From Ruminococcus sp. UBA4275 (GTDB lineage: Bacteria > Bacillota > Clostridia > Oscillospirales > Ruminococcaceae), in contig DGVV01000141.1 in assembly GCA_002395085.1 (NCBI GenBank), positions 1-38,104 on the forward strand: a stretch of 38,104 bases of DNA, in the 5' to 3' direction. Position 1 is the stretch's first letter; each line of letters begins with the position of its first letter. Below, in pieces: positions 1 to 6,554 of this stretch. The notes under the pieces were generated by a model that worked only from the letters and a program-made list of their open reading frames with translations, did no database searches and was not told the DNA's origin. Made by a program: the position numbers and the translations under genes.

Positions 1-77
1 ATGCTATCCCTTTGGAATCCCATTACTATAGAGTTATTTAGTGAATATGCACTATACAACAATAAACCGACACACCA

Positions 78-118
78 ACAGCGTGTCCCGAAAGGGATGC
101 GCTGTTTTTTTTGTGCCT
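78..118 (+). terminator. Intrinsic terminator in the leader of the first gene (possible attenuator)
   Basis: A 12-bp stem (ACAGCG.. to ..CGCTGT, with two G-U pairs in the RNA), a GAAA loop and a run of eight T residues form a classic Rho-independent terminator. It ends only about 22 bp before the first start codon. No promoter fits between the two, so transcription entering the operon from upstream must read through it. Attenuation control is an inference. Confidence 0.75.
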
Positions 119-140
119 GAAAAAAAAAGGAGGTTTCATC

Positions 141-461
141 ATGCAGCCCATCACACCACAAGCGCTACTCACCCCGGACATCACCAAAAGCGACATATCA
201 TGGGACGAAATGGGGATTCTGAGCCAGATGCTGAATGTTCCGGAGTGCGATTACGTATCACCGGAACAGCTCGCACAGTATTCCAGCGATTCAGTCGAAA
301 CGGTTCGGAGACTGCTTGAATCGCTCGTCCAAAAAGATTTCGTCCGGCATCTGGACGGTATCTACTGCATCAACAAGTACCGCATCAAGGAGATGCAGCT
401 CACTGAGATCCGGAACGGTCAGGTGATTCGCTTTCCGGATGCAGGCAGAAAGGAGGGATGA
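141..461 (+). CDS. Small winged helix-turn-helix protein
   Basis: This encodes a 106-aa soluble protein. The ATG at 141 is chosen because a strong AAAAGGAGG lies 8 bp upstream; the frame is also open further upstream but only through the terminator T-run. Residues about 40-85 look like a winged helix: a helix pair (SPEQLAQYSS, then SVETVRRLLESLVQK) followed by a short beta wing ending in a GIYCINKYRI strand. The stop overlaps the next start as ATGA, so it is translationally coupled to the replication-initiator-like gene. A DNA-binding or regulatory role in the element's replication or transfer operon is inferred from fold and position; the specific function is unknown. Confidence 0.72.
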   Translation: MQPITPQALLTPDITKSDISWDEMGILSQMLNVPECDYVSPEQLAQYSSDSVETVRRLLESLVQKDFVRHLDGIYCINKYRIKEMQLTEIRNGQVIRFPDAGRKEG

Positions 462-1606
462 GCATGGCGAATGTGTCAAACGGGACGATTTTCCGCGTTC
501 CCCGGCACGAAAACTTCACGGTCATGTCCAATTATCATCTCCGTGATGCGAATCTTTCCTGGAAAGCACGCGGTCTCCTGTCCACGATCCTGAGTTTCCC
601 GCCTAATTGGGACTATACGGTTGAAGGGCTGGCGGCTTGCGCCAAAGATAACCTTTCTTCCACAAAATCCGGTGTTATAGAATTGGAAGAAAATGGTTAC
701 TTGTATCGGATACAGAAACGAAAAACAGACGGAACCTGGGCAAAAATGGAATATCAGGTATACGAAAATCCTGATGATAACCCATATTTTACAAATAAAA
801 CAAAATCAGAAATGACTACCGACAAAAAGGTAAAAGATGCACCTAATATAACATTAAAACAAAAACCATTTGAAAACAACGCAGATACGGCACTTCATCC
901 GATAGTCGATTTTCCGCCGACGGATAATCCGCCGACGGATAATCCGCTGACGGAAAAACCGATAGCGGAAAATCGCACGCAATTAAATACTTACAGAATT
1001 AAAGACTTATCTAATCAAGAACTCACTCAATCCATCCATCCGGAAGCGGCAGAAAGCCCCGGAGATGGATGGATGGATCGAGCAGCTTCGCTGCCTGAAA
1101 GTCTGGTGGAAACGCTCGGTGCGCTCGGCTACGATGACGGCTACGGACGCGGGAGCGATCAGGAATTGCTGGATGAGATCCGGACGATCGGTCTGAGGAA
1201 CGAAGCGCTGAAAGCCTGCCGGATTCCGTACAGCTTCGCGCAGAGCAAGCCGGTCACTGAGAAGGCGCTGCGCCTGATCGCCTGCTATGAGCGTTACCGG
1301 GAAGATGATCCCTTTGACCCGATGATCGGCATTCTCTCGGCGCTGGCATCCATGGCAACGACCGAATCCGCACAGTACAACAAGCGCACGGTGCGTGCTG
1401 CACAGGTGATCGACAAGATCAACGAACGCATTGCGGCGGAAGGCTGCCTTATGGACTGGCTGGACAGCTTCCAGACGCGCTGGGAGGAGATTCTGGAGGA
1501 GCGCAGAAGCAGCATCACGCACCTTTCCGCATACCTGAAATCCTGCCTCTGGAAGTGGCTGGAGGACAGCGATGCGGAGACACTGGCAAATATCCCGGCA
1601 GTCTGA
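458..1606 (+). CDS. Helix-turn-helix replication-initiator-like protein (DUF6017-type)
   Basis: This 382-aa protein has an N-terminal winged-helix domain (residues about 10-100) with the signature seen in ICE and plasmid HTH proteins: NYHLRDANLSWKARGLL, then the PPNWDYTVEGLA segment and a recognition-helix-like stretch. A low-complexity linker with a TDNPP repeat follows (about 150-175). A helical C-terminal domain (about 270-380) ends in LSAYLKSCLWKW and resembles the domain found in Firmicute ICE replication or accessory proteins. The middle, from about 770 to 1030, is visibly AT-rich and could be an unwinding region, though that is only an inference. The start overlaps the previous stop. 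The most likely role is autonomous replication or maintenance of the excised element; direct proof is lacking. Confidence 0.7.
   Translation: MSMANVSNGTIFRVPRHENFTVMSNYHLRDANLSWKARGLLSTILSFPPNWDYTVEGLAACAKDNLSSTKSGVIELEENGYLYRIQKRKTDGTWAKMEYQVYENPDDNPYFTNKTKSEMTTDKKVKDAPNITLKQKPFENNADTALHPIVDFPPTDNPPTDNPLTEKPIAENRTQLNTYRIKDLSNQELTQSIHPEAAESPGDGWMDRAASLPESLVETLGALGYDDGYGRGSDQELLDEIRTIGLRNEALKACRIPYSFAQSKPVTEKALRLIACYERYREDDPFDPMIGILSALASMATTESAQYNKRTVRAAQVIDKINERIAAEGCLMDWLDSFQTRWEEILEERRSSITHLSAYLKSCLWKWLEDSDAETLANIPAV
914..958 (+). repeat. Tandem 15-bp repeat inside the HTH protein gene
   Basis: There are three units of CCGCCGACGGATAAT: two are identical and the third is degenerate (CCGCTGACGGAAAAA). 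They encode the TDNPP linker repeat. An iteron-like binding role is possible, because plasmid initiators often bind repeats within their own gene, but three short units are weak evidence. Confidence 0.7.
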
Positions 1607-1733
1607 ATGTGCCTGAGAGCTTCACAGAGGCGATTTGCGGCGGCTTCTCGGCTGATTTGTGTCAGGATACCGACCAGCAATGCAAAACGCCTGAAATCGC
1701 CGGAGAATGCAAATATGAAACGGAGGAAATCAA

Positions 1734-2006
1734 ATGTTTATCGAATCTATGGACGGCGAGCTGTATAACACGGCTCATCTGCGCAGCATCTGCCCGATCA
1801 ACGGGCAGACAGAAGACGGTCGGGTCGCCTTTGGCATCGCTGCTTACTGGGCGGCGAGCGCTGTATCGCTGACCGAGGATCCGGAGGAGGCGATCCAGCT
1901 CGGTTATTACACCAGCGAAGCGGAGCTGCGGCATGACTATGACCGCTTTCTTGAGGCACTTGCCCACGGAAATACGCAGCTTTTCCGCTTCGGCAGCAAT
2001 TACTGA
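1734..2006 (+). CDS. Small conserved-context hypothetical protein
   Basis: This encodes a 90-aa acidic soluble protein without a signal peptide or membrane segment. The ATG is preceded by ACGGAGGAAATCAA, a good ribosome binding site. The TGA stop overlaps the ATG of the pcfB-like gene (TGATG), so the two are probably translationally coupled. The sequence has a hydrophobic AAYWAASAVSL core and an acidic helix, EAELRHDYDRFLEAL. I do not recognise a family. Its position directly before the PcfB and coupling-protein genes suggests an accessory role in transfer. The 127-bp gap before it (1607-1733) contains nothing I can identify. Confidence 0.62.
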   Translation: MFIESMDGELYNTAHLRSICPINGQTEDGRVAFGIAAYWAASAVSLTEDPEEAIQLGYYTSEAELRHDYDRFLEALAHGNTQLFRFGSNY

Positions 2007-2491
2007 TGCCGTCGGTCTCCGATCAGGTCGCCAAGCAGACACTCGATGTCATCGTGGAAAGCGAAAACATGACGTCGGATGTGCTGAAAGATGCGCTTGC
2101 TGAAATGCTGAAAGAGCCGGATACTTCCAGACGCACCAAAACAACGCTTGGCGATCTGGCTGCCAAATCGGGCAGAAAGCTGGAAAGTATCGAGATCAAC
2201 GCAAGCAATATCAAGGATTTTGAGAAGGCTGCCAGACGGCATAACGTGCAGTTTGCACTGCGCCGTGAGGTCGGCAGCGATCCGCCGGTGTATCATGTGA
2301 TCTTTCAGGCGGAGCGCATGAAGCAGATGCAGCGGGCATTTGCAGACTATGCCGGTGTGATGCAGCAGCGCGTGAAGGAACACACGATCCCGAAGGCAAA
2401 ACGGCTGCAAATTGCGCAGGCTGCAAAGAAAGCCCGCGGCAAGTCACAGACGCAGGAGAAGCATCTGTCGCACGGTGAGGTGACGCGGTAA
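2006..2491 (+). CDS. pcfB: PcfB-like conjugation accessory protein (DUF3801)
   Basis: This 161-aa protein matches the PcfB / DUF3801 pattern: an N-terminal helical stretch, a central TTLGDLAAKSGRKLESIEI segment, a small alpha/beta core (VQFALRREV..VYHVIFQAE), then a basic C-terminal tail rich in Lys and Gln. In the enterococcal pCF10 system, PcfB binds the coupling protein and helps recruit the relaxosome. Here it immediately precedes virD4, with its TAA overlapping the virD4 ATG (TAATG), the usual order in clostridial ICEs. Family assignment is from recognised sequence pattern and synteny; function in this element is inferred. Confidence 0.8.
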   Translation: MPSVSDQVAKQTLDVIVESENMTSDVLKDALAEMLKEPDTSRRTKTTLGDLAAKSGRKLESIEINASNIKDFEKAARRHNVQFALRREVGSDPPVYHVIFQAERMKQMQRAFADYAGVMQQRVKEHTIPKAKRLQIAQAAKKARGKSQTQEKHLSHGEVTR

Positions 2492-4482
2492 TGGACACAG
2501 CCAAAGTCAAAAAGATCCTGCTGTTTGCGATCCCGTTTTCGATGTTTGCACTGGTGGGCAATATAATCACATTTTCTGCCCGCACAGCAACCGGTCATGA
2601 GGCAAACGAGAAGTTCCTGTCCTTCATGGAAATATTTGCAAATAAAATAACAATCCCGCTTCCAAGCCTGCATCCGGCAGACCTTCTGGGCGGTGCGGTG
2701 ACTGCTGCCGCACTGTTCGGAGTCTGGAAGCTGCGCAAGGCAAATGCAAAGAACTTCAAAACCGGCAAGGAGCACGGCAGCGCCCGCTGGGCGAAGCCGG
2801 AAGAAGCAAACGACCTGCGTGCAAAGCAGTTCCGTGACAATCTGCTTATCAGTGCAACGCTCTGGATGACCATTAAGAAACCGAAAACGATCAAGCTGGC
2901 AAGAAACCACAACGTTTTGATCGTCGGCGGATCCGGTACCGGTAAGACGCGCTTTTACATCAAGCCGAATCTGATGCAGATGTTCGGCAGCTACGTCGTG
3001 ACGGATCCGAAAGGCACGATCCTGATCGAGTGCGGAAAGATGCTGGAGCGCGGCAGACCGAAATACGACGAAAAGGGCAGAATGCTGAAAGATGCGAACG
3101 GGAAGATCATCTACGAGCCGTATCACATCAAGGTTTTCAACACCGTCGATTTCGGAAAGTCCATGCACTACAACCCGATGGCATATATCCGGGAGGGACA
3201 CCGCGAAGCGGACATCCTGAAACTGGTCGATGTTCTGATCCGGAACACATCCGGCAGCGGGAAGCAGTCGGCAGAGGATTTCTGGGTCAAGGCGGAGCGC
3301 CTGCTGTACACCTCATATATCGCGCTCATGTTCGCGATATATCCGGAGGAGGAGCGCAATTTCGGCTCTCTGATCGAGCTGATCAACGATTCCGAAGTGC
3401 GGGAGGATGACGAATCCTTCAAAAACCATGTGGATCTGCTGTTTGATGCGATCGGGCGCTGGCTGGAAAACCGGATGCTCGATGAAGCCGAAAGCGCCGC
3501 GCTGGAAGAAGAAGATACGGAGAGCAGCCTGTATTTCCTCGGTCTGATGACGGATCTGGACGGCGAGACGCCGACAGATGAGCAGGCTTCCATTGCCCGT
3601 TTTGCGATCCGGCAGTACAAGGCGTATAAGCTGGCTGCCGGCAAGACCGCAAAATCTATCCTGATCTCCTGCGCAACGCGCCTCGGCGTGTTCAGCATCG
3701 ACGAGATTCTGGAAATCACAAGCTATGACGAAATGGAGCTGGATATGCTCGGAGACGAACTGTCCGCTCTGTTCGTAATCGTTCCGGATACGGACGCGAC
3801 CTTCAATTTTCTGGTTGCGATCATGTATACGCAAATGTTCAATCTGCTTTGCACGAGAGCGGACAGCAATCCGGGCGGCAAGCTGAAATACCATGTGCAT
3901 TGCCTGCTCGATGAGTTCAAGAACATCGGAGAGATCCCAAGTTTCGACAAGCTCATTGCAACGATCCGTTCCCGTGAAATATCCGCCAGCATCGTCTTGC
4001 AGACCAAATCACAGCTCAAGGACCTCTACAAAGACAATGCCGATACAATCGAGGGCAACTGCGATACCGTGCTGTTCCTCGGCGGAAGCGAAAAGACCAC
4101 GCTCAAAGAGCTGTCTGAGGCTCTGGGCAAGGAGACGATCGACATCATCAGCACATCGCTGAATAAGGGGCAGTCGTCGTCCAGTGGTGTATCCTATCAG
4201 AAACAGGGAAGGGAGTTGATGACGTCAGAGGAGATCTTCACAATGGATCGCGGGAAATGTATCGCGCGCGTCGGCGGTTTTCATCCGTTTTTCGCTGATA
4301 AGTACGACATTACCAGGCATCCGATGTACGGCTGTCTGCTGGATTCTCACATGGGCAAGACCGATGAGAAGAAGTTTACCTTTGATCTCGCAGCGTATAC
4401 GCGCGGGATCTCCAGACACAGCAAAGCAGCGGTATCGGCAGATACTGCTGTGGAAGTCTATGAAGCCAAAACGGGAAATTAA
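2491..4482 (+). CDS. virD4: VirD4/TraG/PcfC-family type IV coupling protein
   Basis: This 663-aa ATPase links the DNA-processing complex to the secretion channel at the membrane. Two N-terminal hydrophobic segments lie at residues about 6-28 and 66-82. Walker A is VGGSGTGKT (about 144-152) and Walker B is HCLLDEFKNIG (about 470-480), followed by the conserved arginine/glutamine segment ATIRSREISASIVLQTKSQL. Length and motif order fit Gram-positive VirD4 proteins. The start overlaps the pcfB stop, and a Maff2/virB2-like gene follows after 21 bp. The gene appears intact. It supports conjugative transfer rather than simple mobilisation, because a complete VirB-like set follows. Confidence 0.95.
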   Translation: MDTAKVKKILLFAIPFSMFALVGNIITFSARTATGHEANEKFLSFMEIFANKITIPLPSLHPADLLGGAVTAAALFGVWKLRKANAKNFKTGKEHGSARWAKPEEANDLRAKQFRDNLLISATLWMTIKKPKTIKLARNHNVLIVGGSGTGKTRFYIKPNLMQMFGSYVVTDPKGTILIECGKMLERGRPKYDEKGRMLKDANGKIIYEPYHIKVFNTVDFGKSMHYNPMAYIREGHREADILKLVDVLIRNTSGSGKQSAEDFWVKAERLLYTSYIALMFAIYPEEERNFGSLIELINDSEVREDDESFKNHVDLLFDAIGRWLENRMLDEAESAALEEEDTESSLYFLGLMTDLDGETPTDEQASIARFAIRQYKAYKLAAGKTAKSILISCATRLGVFSIDEILEITSYDEMELDMLGDELSALFVIVPDTDATFNFLVAIMYTQMFNLLCTRADSNPGGKLKYHVHCLLDEFKNIGEIPSFDKLIATIRSREISASIVLQTKSQLKDLYKDNADTIEGNCDTVLFLGGSEKTTLKELSEALGKETIDIISTSLNKGQSSSSGVSYQKQGRELMTSEEIFTMDRGKCIARVGGFHPFFADKYDITRHPMYGCLLDSHMGKTDEKKFTFDLAAYTRGISRHSKAAVSADTAVEVYEAKTGN

Positions 4483-4503
4483 AATCAGAAAGGTTGTTTT
4501 ATC

Positions 4504-4857
4504 ATGAAATCTGCAAACAAGCTGTCCTGCCGCTGCGCGGCTGCCAAGAAACTGACCGTGATTGCGGTCTCCGTGCTGTGCGCGGCTGTCATGTTCACCG
4601 TTCCTGCATTTGCAGCGGTCAATCCGGCAGACTTTATCAAGACGACCGGTACGGTGCTGAAAGCACTGATTATTATGGTCGGTGCCGGCTTCGGTGTGTT
4701 CGGCGTGGTCAATCTGCTGGATGCCTACGGCAACGATAATGCTGCCTCGAAAAGCACCGGCATCAAGCAGGTCATGGCGGGTGCTGCGATGATCGCAGCA
4801 GCGACGCTGCTGGTTCCGGTTCTGACCGGCATGATGACCGATGCACTGACCGCGTAA
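4504..4857 (+). CDS. Maff2-family small membrane protein, VirB2 pilin-like
   Basis: This 117-aa protein has a Lys-rich N-terminus and a signal-peptide-like hydrophobic segment ending at a PAFAA cleavage-like site (about residue 38). Two further hydrophobic helices follow (about 50-72 and 88-110), separated by the conserved loop LLDAYGNDNAASKSTGIKQ. The NLL.YGNDN motif with the GIKQ.MAG segment is the hallmark of the Maff2 family found between virD4 and virB6 in Firmicute ICEs. It may be the pilin-like or channel-lining subunit, by analogy with VirB2 size and topology; that role is inferred. The ribosome binding site is a modest AAAGG about 11 bp upstream. Confidence 0.85.
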   Translation: MKSANKLSCRCAAAKKLTVIAVSVLCAAVMFTVPAFAAVNPADFIKTTGTVLKALIIMVGAGFGVFGVVNLLDAYGNDNAASKSTGIKQVMAGAAMIAAATLLVPVLTGMMTDALTA

Positions 4858-4874
4858 TCCGGAGACTGTCAGTG

Positions 4875-4906
4875 ATCCGGCGCGGCAGGGAAAAGCCGCG
4901 CCGGAT
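4875..4906 (+). promoter_or_regulatory. Stable GC-rich intercistronic hairpin
   Basis: A perfect 12-bp stem (ATCCGGCGCGGC and its complement) with an 8-nt AGGGAAAA loop lies between the pilin-like gene and virB6. No T-run follows, so it is not a complete intrinsic terminator. It could protect the upstream mRNA 3' end or mark a processing site, giving more pilin-like protein than channel protein. That use is inferred. Confidence 0.6.
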
Positions 4907-4926
4907 TCCAAAAGGAGGTGACTGAT

Positions 4927-5862
4927 TTGAGCTGGTTAGGTGAGCTGAAAGATGAAATCTCAAATGCAATTCACAATTCGCTTGCAGATATTATTGAACA
5001 CGCATTGAAATCCGGACAGGAACTTCTGAAAGCAGGCATGGACAATAATGCGCAATCCGGCGGACTGTTTGCCAATTTCCTGAATGCACATCCTTCCGAG
5101 TTCGATGCAACCCTGACCGGATCACATGGCGGCGTGCTCTGGACTACCATGAAATCCTTGTGCAATGATGCCGTTGTGCCGATCGCAGGCATGATTATGG
5201 CGCTCATCATGATGTATGACCTGCTGCAAATGATTATGGATCAGAACAATTTCCGGGAAGTCGATCTTTCCATTATATTCCGATGGTCAGTCAAAACCGT
5301 CTGCGGACTGATGCTGGTCTCTCATATATTTGACATGGCATCCGGATTTCTGGCATTCGGCACATGGGCAACCAATAAGGCAATTACAAAGGTATTCGCC
5401 CTGAACGGAACCTATCTGACCACGGTTGCAGATTTCAAAATTGATGCGGCTGATATGAAAATCGCAGAGCTGCTGCTGGATATTGTCCTGTCGGGCGCAC
5501 TGCTGTTCATTATCGGAGCGATGCTGGTGGTGGTTATTATCGTGCTGGCATCCCGTATGATCGAGGTATTCATGTATCTGACCGCTTCCCCGATTCCGGT
5601 CGCAGCCATGATGAACCGCGACTGGGGCGAGATGGGCAAGAACTGGATCCGCAATATGGTGGCGCTCGGCTTCCAGAGCTTTTTCATTGTGGTTGCACTT
5701 TCGATTTTCAAAACGATATTCAGTGCTGTAATCACAACGATCAACGCAGATTCCACGCATCTGACGATGAACCTGATCCTGCTGATGGGCTATGCACTGG
5801 CACTCTGCTTCACAATTCTGAAATCCGGACAGATTTCCAAATCCGTGTTTCACGCCCAATAG
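4927..5862 (+). CDS. virB6: VirB6/TrbL-like conjugal transfer membrane protein (CD1112 type)
   Basis: This is a polytopic membrane protein of about 311 aa. The TTG at 4927 is preferred over the GTG at 4918 because AAAGGAGG (4911-4918) would overlap the GTG but sits 8 bp before the TTG. It has an amphipathic N-terminus, then hydrophobic segments at roughly residues 80-105, 120-145, 175-205, 220-235, 250-270 and 285-300. The motif SPIPVAAMMNRDWGEMGKNW is characteristic of CD1112-family VirB6-like proteins. It probably forms part of the inner-membrane channel with VirB3- and VirB4-like partners. The gene ends in TAG, and prgI begins 10 bp later with AGGAGG overlapping the stop region, so TAG acts as a real stop here. 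Confidence 0.88.
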   Translation: MSWLGELKDEISNAIHNSLADIIEHALKSGQELLKAGMDNNAQSGGLFANFLNAHPSEFDATLTGSHGGVLWTTMKSLCNDAVVPIAGMIMALIMMYDLLQMIMDQNNFREVDLSIIFRWSVKTVCGLMLVSHIFDMASGFLAFGTWATNKAITKVFALNGTYLTTVADFKIDAADMKIAELLLDIVLSGALLFIIGAMLVVVIIVLASRMIEVFMYLTASPIPVAAMMNRDWGEMGKNWIRNMVALGFQSFFIVVALSIFKTIFSAVITTINADSTHLTMNLILLMGYALALCFTILKSGQISKSVFHAQ

Positions 5863-5872
5863 GAGGCGCACA

Positions 5873-6274
5873 ATGGCAAAATACATCCGCGTTCCGAAAG
5901 ATCTGGATGCAATCAAGGAACAGTTCGTATTCAATCTTTCCAGGCGTCAGGCACTGAGCTTCGTGATCGGAGGCATCTGCGGCTTTCCGGTCTACTATCT
6001 TACAAAAGGCATCGACATCACGCTTGCCGTCTTTCTCATGGGTCTTGCGGCATCGCCGGCACTGTTCTGGGGACTGTTTGAGAAGAACGGTCTGCATATA
6101 GAGGATTACCTGAAACTGATAATGAACTACATCCGGACAGACAAAATCCGGATATACAGCACGAATAACGTCTACCGCAGGATCGAGGACGAAATGGAAT
6201 ACCAGCGGCTGGTAAAGCGGCTGAAGCAGGGAGGGAAACAGGTTGCTGTTCAGAAAAAGAAAAAAGGAAGATGA
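5873..6274 (+). CDS. prgI: PrgI-family protein (VirB3-like)
   Basis: This 133-aa protein begins MAKYIRVPKDLDAIKEQF, a typical PrgI opening. Two adjacent hydrophobic segments follow (about 26-45 and 48-68, FVIGGICGFPVYYL and LAVFLMGLAASPALFWGLF). The YLKLIMNYIR segment comes next, then a basic tail. PrgI proteins take the VirB3 position beside VirB4 in Gram-positive type IV systems and anchor VirB4 at the membrane. An AGGAGG lies 6 bp before the ATG. The 3' end overlaps the virB4 start by 32 bp, so the two products are probably made in a coupled way. Confidence 0.88.
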   Translation: MAKYIRVPKDLDAIKEQFVFNLSRRQALSFVIGGICGFPVYYLTKGIDITLAVFLMGLAASPALFWGLFEKNGLHIEDYLKLIMNYIRTDKIRIYSTNNVYRRIEDEMEYQRLVKRLKQGGKQVAVQKKKKGR

Positions 6275-6554
6275 CAGTCAGGAGACACAGGACAAGGCAG
6301 AAAAGAAAACGAAAAAGAGCAAACCGGACAAAAAATCTGCCAAAGCCGCAAAGTCTAAGCAAAATGCAAAGTCTGCCGCGGCTGCGGAACAGGCAAAGCC
6401 TGCAAAGCCGAAGCGGAAAACAAAGCTGACAAAAAGGGAAGAAAAGGAGATCCGGAAGCGGATCGCGCAGCTTACCGGAAAGCAGAAGCTGACCGTGCAG
6501 CGCACGATCCCGTTTCTGAGCATGAGCAGGAACGGAATCTGTCAGCTTTCATAG
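6243..6554 (+). CDS. virB4: VirB4 ATPase, N-terminal part up to an in-frame TAG
   Basis: This 103-codon segment starts at TTG 6243, 7 bp after GGGAGGG, and overlaps prgI. It encodes a very Lys/Ala-rich cytoplasmic extension, then KLTKREEKEIRKR and TVQRTIPFLSMSRNGICQLS. That last stretch is the normal start of the VirB4 fold in clostridial ICEs (TVQ..IP......GIC). The frame then meets TAG at 6552-6554. The very next codon continues with KLYSRTIRFGNSNYQL in the same frame, exactly what follows in family members. So this is not a separate gene but the front of virB4. Whether the TAG is a point mutation, a sequencing error or a readthrough site cannot be told from the sequence alone. Confidence 0.8.
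   Translation: MLFRKRKKEDDSQETQDKAEKKTKKSKPDKKSAKAAKSKQNAKSAAAAEQAKPAKPKRKTKLTKREEKEIRKRIAQLTGKQKLTVQRTIPFLSMSRNGICQLS

Noticed and set aside
1038..1078. GGATGGATGGATGG short tandem repeat in the HTH gene
   Set aside because: It is a few 4-bp units within coding sequence; too short to suggest phase variation.
5860..5862. virB6 TAG as another readthrough site
   Set aside because: The next gene's ribosome binding site and ATG follow at once, and readthrough would give a long out-of-frame tail over prgI, so it is an ordinary stop.
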